Counted from the first letter of the stretch, positions 10,264-21,642 are shown. The stretch is 64,000 nt of DNA from Globisporangium splendens (GCA_006386115.1 VFIW01000023.1:1-64000); one strand, 5' to 3'. Notes: generated from the letters alone by a model not told the origin. Numbers and translations are program-made.

Positions 10264-10722
10264 GAGCACTCCTCAGCACTCAAGCGTGCAGACGACACCA
10301 ACCGCCACGCTCCAAACAGGACTTGCTCCACAAGCTTCAACCGCACCAAACGCACCACCTCGGCCAATACCGCACGACTCCACTCCATCAGCTCCGCGCT
10401 CAAATCCGGCTTCGGGGCCCTCACGTTCCCCTGGGGTCCGGACGAGACAGCTGTAGCTTCAGGAGGAGAATCGCTTGGCTTGGCTTTGGCGACGAAGCTT
10501 GGCTTGGTTAGGCTCGGGCCTTCACGACTTGACTTGGACGCGCTTGGCTCTCCGAGGACTTGGCTTGGACCCTTCAAAATCCCCCTAAATAAGGGAATAG
10601 AGGTTCCACTATATACCCGACTTTGGTCCATACGGACTATTCTCACAAAAATTCTCAAAAATTGTATAAATTATAAAATCATAGATAAAAGTGTAGGATT
10701 ATATTTATGGTAGAAATTGTCA
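10264..10722 (+). other. 3' UTR of LINE copy A
   Basis: Non-coding. It contains a block shared with copy C (CGGCTTCGGGGCCCTCACG and on), degenerate CTTGGCTTGG-type repeats, and an AT-rich distal part with TATATACCC and a short GTCC-ATAC-GGAC hairpin. No gene seen. Confidence 0.7.
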
Positions 10723-10782
10723 ACGCTAGGTAGATTGAGTAGTCACTCCGTCTAATTCTAGTAATATAGACAACCTTTCAAC
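10723..10782 (+). promoter_or_regulatory. Conserved 60-nt 3' terminal module of the LINE family (copy A)
   Basis: Identical in copies A, B (20856-20915) and C (29821-29880), although B has unrelated sequence just upstream and C is diverged elsewhere. It runs from ACGCTAGGTAGATTG to CCTTTCAAC at the junction. Position and conservation suggest the RT template-recognition end; this is inferred. Confidence 0.75.
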
Positions 10783-10796
10783 TGAGCTACATCCCC
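10783..10796. repeat. Right target-site duplication of LINE A
   Basis: Second copy of TGAGCTACATCCCC, a 14-nt fragment of tRNA-Ala, followed by the normal upstream flank ATAACAGACC. Confidence 0.9.
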
Positions 10797-11436
10797 ATAA
10801 CAGACCATACACCCTCCACACTACAAACACGCGCCAATGCCAATACACACAAAACAACCACACGCACAGCAACCACACACACAAAACAACCACCCGCCAG
10901 CACCCGTCCGCGAAGCCGCGGCTCCTTGATCTTGCGTACTCGCTCCCAGTCCATCGAAACACGCGCACGGCCACCCAAGCCTTGTGCAGCACGCCCACAT
11001 GTCCCACTGGACTCTTTCTTTGCTTAGAATCAGACCACTCGACCCCGACCGTGTGTCGAATCGGCGAACACACCCCTGGGACCAAGCAGGCGCTCGTATA
11101 AGTTGCACGGACCCCAAGTGCGTCCTCCTGCCAGCCGCGCGCCAACACGACCACGAACGAAGCCTTACCCGAACACAAGGCACAACGGTTTGCCGCCGCT
11201 CGCCACGACAGAGATGCGATGTAGCTGCAAGACAGAGAGATTCGTGTGTGCTGTGTGGAAGTAGAAGAGCAGAGGAGGTTGCGCGCATCTGATCTGTCGG
11301 TGGGCGTCGCGGAGTGGAGAGTTGTTCTTTTTATTGAAGGGTTTGTGGTGTGGTGCGGGACTTGCTGGGTGTGTGGTAGGTAGAGAGGCAGCAGTGTGCA
11401 GTGTGGGCGGACAAAAAGAAAGATAGAAAGAAAGAA

Positions 11437-11508
11437 TGCGTATGCCCGGATTCGAACCGGGGATATCACAGCCACAATGTGAGGTACTGACCACTATACT
11501 ACATACGC
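11437..11508 (-). tRNA. tRNA-His-GTG: tRNA-His(GTG), array segment 2
   Basis: Intact 72-nt copy; T5 terminator at 11413-11417. Confidence 0.95.
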
Positions 11509-11509
11509 C

Positions 11510-11582
11510 TGGAGAAGCTGGGTATCGATCCCAGTACCTCTCGCATGCTAAGCGAGCGCTCTACCATTTGAGCTACATCCCC
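11510..11582 (-). tRNA. tRNA-Ala-AGC: tRNA-Ala(AGC), flanked by LINE copy B
   Basis: Intact copy. Its 5' flank is ATCCCC (11583-11588), a partial re-copy of the tRNA end, followed by the LINE B 5' end. TSD copies lie at 11569-11582 and 20916-20929. Confidence 0.95.
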
Positions 11583-11672
11583 ATCCCCACTTCTCAATTT
11601 GCCGGCTACCCCTCAAGTTGAATCCAAGACCTCCCAGTCGCCTCCCCCTGCCTCCCAGCCTCCGACTTTCCC

Positions 11673-14282
11673 ATGGAAAATCCAGCTCCTCCCTCCACCC
11701 ACCAGCTGCCAGCTGTCGACACTGGCTCGAAATCTGGGTCCGCACCCAGAATCCTGCCTCGTCCCACTGTCGGTCCATCCCCCTCCCAAAATTTGGAAGG
11801 GTCCGAACCCACCCAAACGGGAAACCTGGTGACGCCACCTGTGGTCACCCACCATGTCTCTCCTTCAACGAGCAACCTGAATGCAACTCCTGGTGTCGCA
11901 GATCAAGCCTCTGCTTCTCCAATCCACGCAACTGCTCCGCCTCCCGCTCATCCCACTCCTGTCGCTGACCCCACCGCCGTGGTGGACGATCCGATGGAGT
12001 CTGGTGAGAACGCTCAAGTGACGACCCTCGATCTCTCTGGCGACGACCCGATGGATTCTGCTGTCGTTGTCGCTCCTCCGAACGTGGACGCTCGGCTGTC
12101 CATGGCTGAGCTTCTGCAGCAACAAGAACACCTCCGTCGAGACCGTGCTGTGATCGAAGCAACTCGCAGACGCGTCGAGACTCCGAAGCCTCTCGCTGTC
12201 GACATCGCAGCGATTGAGCGCCAGTACGCTGCTGGAGGCGACTGGTCGCACATCGCGTCGCGAATGGAGCAAGCGCGTCCCTACCATCTCCCGACCGCCA
12301 AGTACGACATGGTGATCGAGACTGGAAGAGCGCTCGCGAAGACTCCGCTCCAAAAGATCATGGCGTCGTTGGCCGGTACGAGCCATGGAAACGCGACACT
12401 CGATGAGCTGTACCAGCGCTTCGAGATCGGTCAGATCTCCAAGCTTCCTGGCGGCAACCTCCGAGTCAAGGTCAAGACGAAGGAAGCCTGTGTGCGCTTG
12501 GAACGCACCAAGGTCAACATCCTCGGTGGTGTGTTTTCATTCAAGGAGTTCGACATCCTTGGTGACAAGTACTTCATCGACATTGTCAACGTCGACCCCG
12601 ATGTGGACGTTCGAGTGATCGTGCACCGACTGTTCCTCCTCGGGTGCCAGCCGGTGTACCACACCTTTCGCGAAGTGAACCTCGCGACGGGGATGACATC
12701 GGCGACCTGGCGAGTGTACTTCTTGTCCAGCTCGTGTCCAAGCGCGTTGGTCGCGAACGGGTCTGTGTGCGACCAGGTGTTGTTCGACAACAAGCTGCAC
12801 CCGGCGCATGGAAAGAATGCTCCGTTCCAGTCGGAGCGACAGCCGTATGGGTATCGCTCGCACCATGGAATCGACCTCGGGACTCCGGACAGTGTGTTCC
12901 CTCCCACGAAGCCAGCTTCAGAGCAACCCCAGCAGCAACGACAACAACCGCCGAAAACCTACGCTCAAGCTGCGAGTGCGAAGCCGAAGCAAACCTCGCT
13001 GCAGAAGGCAGTCGAGGAAGGAAAGAAACGGGAAGCCCAGCTCCAGCAGAGAGCTCAGCATGGCAAGCCGTCAGCTGAAACAGCGCTGGCCAAGCCGCGA
13101 AGCAACTCCGACGCGATCTCGATTGCCACGTTCGAAGACTCGCAAGGCAAGATGACTCCACCAGGAAGTCCGAAACCGCCAATGAAGTCCCCGACGCTGC
13201 TCTTGACGAATGGAAACGACGGTTTCTCCACCGTGATAAACAAGAAGTAGCGCTCGAGAAACGGAGTCGACTTCTCCAACATGCTGGTGAAACAGCAACC
13301 GCAGCCTCTGGATGGTGTTGCCACCTCCAACTACTTCCAAGTGCTGCAGTCGATGGAAGTCTCCTTCGAAGTGAAGGATGTGGCTGCGGACAAGAAGTAT
13401 GGTCCTCGGTACCAAGTGATCCCTGTCGACGTGAAGCGTCCTGAGACGCTCAAGACGTCGACTGAGTCGGCTTTCTTCGTGGAAAAGCACCACACGAAGA
13501 TCAGGAAAGCGTCGAAGGCGTCTCCGATCTTGGAGGTGTCCGAGTCGATGCTCAACGACGAGAACACCGCGCTGCTCAACACCCTCCCGGATCGTCTTGC
13601 GCTCGCAGACACTCAGGTCGAGGGTGCAAGCAAACTCATCGACAACGCCACGAACCCCGACCACGTCATCAAGAAGGCAGTGGACTCGCCGCTGGCTTTC
13701 AACAGCGCTCTGTCGCTGAAGATGTCTGGCACTGGACACGGAGTCGCAGAGCTCGCACAGTTGCACGTGATCAACCGCGTGCTGAGTGCGACTCAGCCGA
13801 GCGAAGACGTGACGTTCAGTTCGAAGTGGAAGAAACACATGAAGACGACGGTTCCGTCGAAGCGAGGCGACATGTTCAAGACGTGTGCCAAGTGGTGGAG
13901 ATCGTCCGAGCAGATCAGTGAACTGTCTCGAGCGACGAAGGCACTCGGCTTCTTCGAGCTCATGCTGATGTCGATCGCGCCGACGATCTTCAGCAACGAC
14001 CACTGGATCCACTACATCACTGGTCAGCCAGTGGAGTGGATCCCCGCGCACCACACGAGACTCCTCCACCCCAACACTCTCCTCATGCTCTTGCGGTCGG
14101 ACCTTGGTGCGCACTGCTTGAGTCAATGTAATGAAGTGCAGTGGCAGGGGTACTTGCTCGACGACCTGGAAGAGCTTCGCAAGCTCGATGGGTACTACCC
14201 GGTCGACGAGTCGGTGTTGCAGCTCCGAGTTATCGAGGGAGAGGTGGTACTGGTAGCGGGAGGCTTGGCCACTCGTTGCTAA
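11673..14282 (+). pseudogene. LINE copy B ORF1, nonsense mutation
   Basis: Same frame and length as copy A ORF1, broken by TAG at 13248-13250 where copy A has AAG. The frame continues open to TAA at 14282. The truncated product would have 525 residues and keep the conserved central block but lose the C-terminal region. Confidence 0.92.
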
Positions 14283-17200
14283 ACCAACTCCATCCCAGAC
14301 AACGTGGAGCAACGTTAGTGTCGTGTCCGTCAACACTAACGGCATCAAGAAGAACGGTCACCTATTTATCGACAGCGTGCTATCGAAACACTCGGTGGCA
14401 TGCGTCCAAGAAACCAAGTTGAGCGACAGAACGCATCTGTCCAAGTTCAAGTTCCACCTCGACTCGAGCTTCAAGCACAAGGTCTTCGTGAACGACCCGA
14501 ACTCGCGGCTCGATCGACCGACGCGAGGAAGGAGCAATGGAGTTCTCACGGTGCTCCGCTCCGACTTCCCAGGCTTCGACACGGCGGAAGAGGTCTCTCA
14601 ACTCTCAGTCCCAGGACGGTACATCGTCGTGAAAGCGATGGTTGAGGGTGCTCCCATCTACATCCACAACGTGTACGCGCCAGTGGACCAGCAAGAGAAA
14701 CAGCAATTCTTCTCGAGTCTGGACACCGAAGGGTTCGAAGATCAAGCGACGCATTTTGTGTTGGGAGATCTCAACACTCCTCTAGATCCCAGACTCGACT
14801 CATCGTCTCCCGACTTGCGCTACGACCCTGGCAGGTCCAGCTGCTTGGAGTGGTTGGCGAAGCTGGGTGTCGTGGACGCGTGGCGGATCCGCTATGACAC
14901 CAAGCGAGTCTTCACTGGTCCTCTTCCTCGGAAGAACCGACTCGACTACATCTTGTTGTCGGAGGACTTCTACACGCGCTTCTACGACGACTCCAAGTAC
15001 TTCCTGCCGAAGCATGCTGGAGACCACCTCGCTCACAGTGTGAGTTTCAGGTCTGGTTCGCAGCTCCACGGTCGAGGGTACTGGAAATTCCCTCGCTACC
15101 TTCTCGAGTACCCACTCGTGGTGAGTGCGATCGAGAAGGAGGCAGAGATGGTGCTCGACAAGCTTCGCACTTCGACATACCCTGGCAAGGTGTGGGAGAA
15201 GTGGAAGGAGAGTATCAAGTCCCAGCTCCAAGACGTGCAGAAGAAACTGAGGATGCAAGACACAGCTGCGATCGAAGAGGCTCAAGCTGCGTTGGACCAA
15301 GCGGCTGCTCGCTATCGAGATGCGCCGACCGAGAACAACCGCAGCGAGTTCGAAGAAGCCATGAAGATGTACAAGGAGACGGTCACGAGGACAAGCCAGT
15401 ACAACCAGGACAGTGCGTTTGACTTCCAAGCGGCCAACTCTGAAAAGTCGACCAAGCACTTCTTCCGTCCATTGGATACGAGCTTGAGAAGGGTCTCGAT
15501 CGAGGGGGTGGTGACACCGAGTGGCAGTGTCTCATCGAATCCTCAAGAGATATCGCTTCGCTTCCTGGAACACTGGGGGTCCGAGATGGGAGATCCCGAC
15601 AGTCCAGCAGGAAGAGCTCCTCCACCGGACGAAGCCGTGCAACGCAAGCTTCTTGACTCCATCGTCCAGTTCACGTCGGAGACGGATCGAGACATCCTGA
15701 ATGCACCAGTCACGTCTCACGATCTGGCGGATGCGATTCGACACATGAAGGCGACGTCGGCTCCTGGCATGGACGGCTTGACTGCTGGTTTCTACCAGGT
15801 CGCTCCGGACGTCTTCAGTGAGTGTCTCAGTCTGGTCTTCAACGACCAACTCCGACGCGGGGTTCTGCTCCCTTCTCAGCGCAAGTCTGCCGTCGTGCTT
15901 CTCCACAAGAAAGGCTCGAGAGCACAACCAGGCAACTACCGACCGATCGCACTCATCCCGGTGGATGCCAAGGTGCTCTCGAAGGCTCTCACCTATCGAC
16001 TGCAAAGTGTCGTACCGGACCTGGTCCACACGGATCAGAAAGGGTTCGTCAAAGGACGATCGATCCATCACCATGTGCGGTTCCTCGCGGATCTGCAGGA
16101 CTTGGTGACGAGTCGAGACGAAGAAGCGTATGCTCTGTTCTTGGACTTCGAGAAGGCGTTCGACCGAGTGAACTGGGACTACATGTTCCGTGTGCTCGAG
16201 CGAATGGGGTGTGGTTCGGACTTTTTGCAGTGGGTGAGACTGCTGTACACCGAGCCGCAAGCGCACCTCGTCATCAACCAGAACATCCAGCCTGCGCTGT
16301 TTCCGACGAGAGGAGTGAAGCAAGGCGACCCACTCTCTGCGCTTCTCTTCCTTCTCACGATCGAGCCACTGGGAAACCTGCTGCGGTCCCACGAAGAGTT
16401 CGGAGTGTGCCTCACCGAGGATCACACATCCACCAGTGTCTTCTTCGCGGACGACACGACTCTCCTGGGAGGCTCCATTGCGAGTGTGCAAGCGCAGCTT
16501 GAGCTCGTGGAGGAGTACTGCAACGGGTCTGGCGCGAAGCTCAATCTCGGCAAGTCGAACCTGATGGCGCTGAATCGGAACGAGATCTGTCCCCAGCTCC
16601 CAGGTGTGCATGTGCTTGGTCGAGCCGAGTCGGTCAAGTTCCTCGGAATCCCCTTCAGTCAGTCGCCAGTCAACGACGACATCGTCAACTTCCTCGAGCA
16701 ACGCTTCTACGACGGCTTCAAGATGTGGTACAGACGAGCAAGGACTCTTCGCGGTCGTCTTCTTGTGGCGCAAACGATGGTCTTGTCTCGCTTGTGGCAC
16801 TACACCCAGCACGTGTCGATCCCATCCTCGGTCGTGAAGAGGTGGCAGTCGATGCTGAATCGGTTCGTCTTGAGTCGGAAGCACGATCGAGACGCAAGCC
16901 ACATCCAGCTCATTCCGAAGGAGTTCTTGTATCTCCCGAGGAGTGACGGTGGTCTGCAGATCCCGAGCATCGAAGCACAACTGAAGCGACAACGCCTCCA
17001 GCATCTGCTCCAGTTCATGCGAGCAGTGAGCAAGCCAGACGAGCGAAGCTGGACGACACCGAGTGCGGAGGTGCTCACAGCGGTTCTTCCTCGAGTCGGT
17101 CGACGCACGGCGCTCGACTTCCTCACGGTGTCTCCTCTTCGACACGGCACGATGATCAAGTGGGAGTTGATCTCTGTTTGGTGGAAGGAGACGTGGGTCT

Positions 17201-18404
17201 GGTGGTACAAGATCCGATGGGAGATCTCGTGGCACGACCTTCCGACGGACGAGCGTGTCCAGTACGGACTCCATCAACCGATCTGGTTCCACTCGGACCC
17301 AGACCTCCACTACGAGCAGACACCAAGGAGTCTCACTGCCAACGCTCACCGTCGCTGTCTTGGGATGTGTCCTGAGCCCCAGCGTGGGTTCCGTCTGCGC
17401 ATCTCGAGAGTCTTCGGGTTGCGTTCGCTGGCTGACTTCATGCGTGGAAGCAATTTGTGGCCAAGCGAGACCGACTTTGTCCAACGACATCTCGACCTCA
17501 CTCTTGCGTCTGTGGCACTCGGTGTGCAATCCCAGTGGTTGCGTTCTCTCTACCGAGAGGCAACACAGATCGCGGTCAGACTTGGAGTACGCGAGCGTGT
17601 GCTGTCGGAAGAAGACAGATCACAGCGGCGCACATTCCCTCACCTGGGCTGCAAAAGTGGCTCGAAGGTGTGTCTGGTCCCATCGATCCTGAGGAGCGCG
17701 CTTCTTCGAGTCGTTTGGAAACCGACGCCGCCCAACAAACCACATCCGATGTCGTTGCACTCGCAAAGTGTCGGCGACGAAGAAGTTAAGTCGTTCGTGA
17801 AGTACGGCAAGCACCTGCGCAAGATCTTGCTCCCCGTGTTCGAAGACCTGCAGTTCCGTCTGGCGTTTCGGCTTCTCCCCGTGCGCTCACGGTTCTGGTT
17901 CTTGCAACAGTTGAACCCGCGCATCATCTATTGCGTCCGCAACGAGTGTGACGCAGTCGAGACGGAGCAGCACTTGTTCTTCGAGTGTGCTCTCGCCACA
18001 AGACTGTGGGAGCACATACGGAACATCATGGCGCCATTTGTCCGATCCCACTTGACATGGACCATGATTGCAACAGCAAGGAAACCAGTCGTGCGAGCAG
18101 AATGGAAGGAGTGTGAGGATGTCATCTGCGACGTGTGGCACACGTTCCGCGCTGTGACCCTCACTACATCTGGACGGACCGTAATCGGTGTCTGTTCGAC
18201 AGAAGACAACCAACACCAGTCGGTCCAGCAGTTCTGATCATATTTTCCACTGCGTGCGCACACTTACGACACAATCTCAGGCGCTTGTACGATTCTGACG
18301 AGCGCAAGGAGCTGACTGCGGTCTTCGACAAGATGAAAGCCCACAGACCCTTCGCCGACTTTGCAGAAGCGAATCCCTCGTTGCTGCAAATTCGGCAACG
18401 CTAG
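14257..18404 (+). pseudogene. LINE copy B ORF2 (EEP endonuclease-RT), C-terminal frameshift
   Basis: Open through the endonuclease, RT (FLDFEKAFD, FADD) and CCHC regions in one frame to ~18160. There a 1-nt deletion (GACCCTCAC against GCCCTTCAC in copy A) shifts the last ~80 codons, which continue in the next frame to TAG at 18404. The break lies after the CCHC motif, so the endonuclease and RT domains remain intact; ORF1 nonetheless carries a stop. Confidence 0.9.
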
Positions 18405-18829
18405 TCCCAGAAGTGACTCTATCAAGGGCGAGACACCCCGGATCGTCCAAGTGTCTTTTTCTTGGTCATATCCATCCGTATGATAAGCTGCATTGGGTCT
18501 GTATCTGCGTCGTCATGGAACGCGTGGAGGGGCAGATGCGCAGTCATTCAGAATTTGGGGAAGGAGCGAAAAAAGGTTGGTCGAGGCGGAGATCGAACAT
18601 GCGTCCTTTGGGATGTCAACTCGGCGTTCTACCACTTGACCAACAGCGGCGTTCTACCACTCTTCTAGCAGTGGGTTTAGATACTCCAGCGGCACTGGTG
18701 AATCTACAGCAACCACAGACACCTGTCGACTCTCACCAGCGATCCCCACACAATACTCTTAATCGGAGAACCATTGGAAGTGAGGAAAGAATTGGAAAGC
18801 TCTTACGAGTAGAACGGCTACATACTCTC
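18405..18829 (+). other. Start of the unrelated 3' region of copy B
   Basis: Not shared with copies A or C. It contains a tRNA-like stretch (18583-18660) and a 15-bp direct repeat CGGCGTTCTACCACT about 25 nt apart. No coding region supported. Confidence 0.6.
18583..18660 (-). other. Degenerate tRNA-like sequence
   Basis: On the minus strand an A-box-like TGGTCAAGTGG and a B-box-like ATGTTCGATCTCC are spaced as in a tRNA and followed by a T6 run (about 18570-18575), as in a Pol III gene. The T stem and acceptor do not pair properly and no anticodon can be assigned, so this is a tRNA relic or tRNA-derived module. Confidence 0.4.
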
Positions 18830-20257
18830 CTAGAAATCGCTGCGCTGCAGACGAATTCTCTTTCGGCCAGGTTGGAGCAACACAACCTCGAAACACCAGC
18901 ACAAGTCGGCTTTCTTCAACCAAGTGCGCTGCTGGAGAGAGGTCCATCCGTCAGCATCCCCAACTGTGATGACACCACCACGAACCGCCACTGCCATGCA
19001 ATGTCGCTCTCTGTTTTGGGACATGGCAGCCAAGATAAACCGCCCACTGCGACCGTCCAGCATCAACTCGATACCGCGCATCTTACTGAAGGTCTTCCTG
19101 CCAGGCTGTTGGACGAGGTTGCTTCCGAACCGGCCGAGATCGATGTTGAGGTCAGGCGACTGAGCTTGGACAAACTTGACAAACCCGATGAGCTGGGCTC
19201 GGGTAACTCCGACGTCGTACTGCTTCTGAGCAAGCTCACCACTCTCGATGTACTTGGCCTTAAGCAATTCCATTCCCTCCGAGCCAACGCCGAAGCTCTC
19301 GAACACCAGCTCCACTGCCTTGAACGCGCACTGGTACTCGTGGTCGGCAGAAAACGCTTTGGGACCAGCTTTCTTGCGCCACACCGAGAACTTGACCTTA
19401 CGCTTTGTCTCCAACACCCACCGCTTGGCTTGATCCAGCAACAATCCATAGTTCTCCCTGATGTTGTCGGGCTTCTCCCACACGAGGTCCCGGTCCTCCC
19501 ACAGCACGTGGTACTTCCCGGTGGCGGGGTTGTAATCGATGACGTCGACCACTTGCATCACAACAGTCTTGAGACGAACGGACGGGCCTCCAGCCACCCG
19601 CTTCCCAGTGACAAGGGTGGAATTTGCCGAAGCGGCTTGGACTTGCTTGCTGGATGCTCGACTCACGGCTCTCGTGCGTGGGCCTTCCCTCCGACGGGCG
19701 TCACGTGGCGGCGGCTTGCTGCTCTTGGTCTCCTCCTCGGTGTCCCCGCTGTCGCTCACCTCTTGACTCTCAGCCTCGCTCTCGCTGGCTTCGTCGACAA
19801 TTTCCGTACCGCGCTCGGGGGCTTCGCTCTCGCTGCTGCTCTCGCCTCCGCCGCTCTCAAGACCATCCCCAGCAGCGCTTGTGGCCTCCTCGTGGGCGCT
19901 CGCGCTGGAGCTGCTCGCTCCATTGCTGCCGCCTCCATCGTCGCTCTCGACTTCCCCCTCGGCGCTGTCATCTGCACTTCCCGGATCACCTCTGCTTTGG
20001 TCGCCACTCCCCTCGCTCTCTCTTGCTTCCTGCTCGCGTGCCCCAGTGGCATCCGGCTCACCCTCGGCAAGGATCTCCTCCAGCCCGGTGCGCTCAGCGT
20101 CACGACCCAAGCTTGTCACTTCACTGCGGAGGGTCGCGCTCTCCACCCCTGCCACCAGCTCGGCCAACGCCTCAACAACGTCGCCCTCTGCGACTGCGCT
20201 CATAGCGCCACCCAGCTTCTCGCCTACGGCTCTCCTCGGAAACCGGCCGACACACAA
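18830..20257 (-). CDS. Chromo-like and possible cysteine-peptidase-like protein of a mobile element
   Basis: 475 codons; the better start may be the ATG at 20203. Residues ~20-210 are Ser/Glu/Gly-rich and acidic, followed by a basic patch. A chromo-like stretch (GKYHVLWEDRDLVWEKP) lies near residue 255. Downstream are EYQCAFKAVELVFE, where Cys could be a nucleophile, and RHCMAVAVRGGVITVGDADGW, which resembles the His and Asp strands of papain-fold or OTU-type peptidases. Catalytic assignment is inference from motif spacing only. It lies antisense inside the 3' region of LINE copy B. I know no exact named family; it may be an accessory ORF of another transposon. Confidence 0.55.
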   Translation of the reverse strand: MCVGRFPRRAVGEKLGGAMSAVAEGDVVEALAELVAGVESATLRSEVTSLGRDAERTGLEEILAEGEPDATGAREQEARESEGSGDQSRGDPGSADDSAEGEVESDDGGGSNGASSSSASAHEEATSAAGDGLESGGGESSSESEAPERGTEIVDEASESEAESQEVSDSGDTEEETKSSKPPPRDARRREGPRTRAVSRASSKQVQAASANSTLVTGKRVAGGPSVRLKTVVMQVVDVIDYNPATGKYHVLWEDRDLVWEKPDNIRENYGLLLDQAKRWVLETKRKVKFSVWRKKAGPKAFSADHEYQCAFKAVELVFESFGVGSEGMELLKAKYIESGELAQKQYDVGVTRAQLIGFVKFVQAQSPDLNIDLGRFGSNLVQQPGRKTFSKMRGIELMLDGRSGRFILAAMSQNRERHCMAVAVRGGVITVGDADGWTSLQQRTWLKKADLCWCFEVVLLQPGRKRIRLQRSDF

Positions 20258-20855
20258 ACAGTCCGACAGTTAAGCGGAGGCCTGGTGACTTATCCCGGCG
20301 ACCGATTCAAACCGCAAGCGCGTCCCCGAGTGCGCCAATGAACACAGCAGCACCAAGCGACGTCCAGACGGCTCCCTACACACACAGGAACAACACACAA
20401 CGATGAGTCTGTGCGTCCAACACCAAGACATCCCTGCAACAACTTACCGGATGCGACTTCACTGCTTTCTCAGTCGCTGCTGGAATCGACGGTTGCTGGA
20501 CTGGTCCTCTTGCTCTGCTTCCTCGGCGGCTGTAACAGAAATGAACTCGCTCCACGAAAAGCGCACCCACCCCAGATGTCTCACACGCATGTCGCACGAA
20601 CAACATTCAAGCAACGTCAATGACCTCCACAATGTTGTACCTGTGAAACCAAATAAACTCCAATACTCGATACCAAATATTTACAAGGACCAAGGGTGAC
20701 CTCCAAGAATTGATAAACTATCATACGGCATAAATTATGACGTATGATAGGTTTCACAAGATTTACACATAATCGACCAAAAATCCAGATATTCCACAAC
20801 ATTCAGAAAAAATTAGATATATTAGAATATGTGCCATATATTTAAAACTCTGTAT
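20258..20855. other. Non-coding part of copy B 3' region
   Basis: GC-rich near the antisense gene, then strongly AT-rich from ~20640. It contains a perfect 10-bp inverted repeat CTATCATACG (20718-20727) with CGTATGATAG (20741-20750). No gene supported. Confidence 0.6.
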
Positions 20856-20915
20856 ACGCTAGGTAGATTGAGTAGTCACTCCGTCTAATTCTAGTAATAT
20901 AGACAACCTTTCAAC
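20856..20915 (+). promoter_or_regulatory. Conserved 60-nt 3' terminal module (copy B)
   Basis: Identical to the tails of copies A and C, although the sequence directly upstream is unrelated. Confidence 0.8.
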
Positions 20916-20929
20916 TGAGCTACATCCCC
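20916..20929. repeat. Right target-site duplication of LINE B
   Basis: TGAGCTACATCCCC, matching 11569-11582. Confidence 0.9.
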
Positions 20930-21569
20930 ATAACAGACCATACACCCTCCACACTACAAACACGCGCCAATGCCAATACACACAAAACAACCACACGCAC
21001 AGCGACCACACACACAAAACAACCACACGCCAGCACCCGTCCGCGAAGCCGCGGCTCCTTGATCTTGCGTACTCGCTCCCAGTCCATCGAAACACGCGCA
21101 CGGCCACCCAAGCCTTGTGCAGCACGCCCACATGTCCCACTGGACTCTTTCTTTGCTTAGAATCAGACCACTCGACCCCGACCGTGTGTCGAATCGGCGA
21201 ACACACCCCTGGGACCAAGCAGGCGCTCGTATAAGTTGCACGGACCCCAAGTGCGTCCTCCTGCCTGCCGCGCGCCAACACGACCACGAACGAAGCCTTA
21301 CCCGAACACAAGGCACAACGGTTTGCCGCCGCTCGCCACGACAGAGATGCGATGTAGCTGCAAGACAGAGAGATTCGTGTGTGCTGTGTGGAAGTAGAAG
21401 AGCAGAGGAGGTTGCGCGCATCTGATCTGTCGGTGGGCGTCGCGGAGTGGAGAGTTGTTCTTTTTATTGAAGGGTTTGTGGTGTGGTGCGGGACTTGCTG
21501 GGTGTGTGGTAGGTAGAGAGGCAGCAGTGTGCAGTGTGGGCGGACAAAAAGAAAGATAGAAAGAAAGAA

Positions 21570-21641
21570 TGCGTATGCCCGGATTCGAACCGGGGATATC
21601 ACAGCCACAATGTGAGGTACTGACCACTATACTACATACGC
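21570..21641 (-). tRNA. tRNA-His-GTG: tRNA-His(GTG), array segment 3, first unit
   Basis: Intact 72-nt copy. Confidence 0.95.
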
Positions 21642-21642
21642 C

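Larger units (their letters stand above)
3448..10782 (+). mobile_element. L1-like non-LTR retrotransposon, tRNA-Ala-targeted, copy A
   Basis: Full-length 7335-bp element. It begins ACTTCTCAATTTGCCGG immediately upstream of tRNA-Ala, has an 84-nt leader, ORF1, an overlapping ORF2 (EEP endonuclease, reverse transcriptase, C-terminal CCHC), a 519-nt 3' UTR and a conserved 60-nt tail. It has no poly(A). It is flanked by 14-bp duplications of the tRNA-Ala 5' end. Copy B is nearly identical through the ORFs; copy C is visibly more diverged. The endonuclease and RT order follows the L1/Tx1-type architecture; the precise clade was not tested. ORF2 carries one 1-nt deletion, so this copy is not autonomous. 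Confidence 0.95.
10797..11582. repeat. Array segment 2: exactly one 786-bp unit between LINE A and LINE B
   Basis: Begins at the usual tRNA-Ala upstream flank and ends at the first base of the next tRNA-Ala, exactly 786 bp. Thus A and B are inserted at the same site in adjacent units. Confidence 0.95.
11589..20915 (+). mobile_element. L1-like non-LTR retrotransposon, tRNA-Ala-targeted, copy B with altered 3' region
   Basis: Same 5' end, leader and ORF layout as copy A and nearly identical through ORF2, but 9327 bp long. After the ORF2 stop at 18404 the sequence is unrelated to the 3' UTR of A and C: it holds a tRNA-like stretch and a minus-strand gene (18830-20257). Yet the last 60 nt are the family tail and the right flank is the same 14-nt tRNA-Ala duplication. 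Either a foreign segment inserted into the 3' UTR, or the template RNA was chimeric. Confidence 0.9.
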
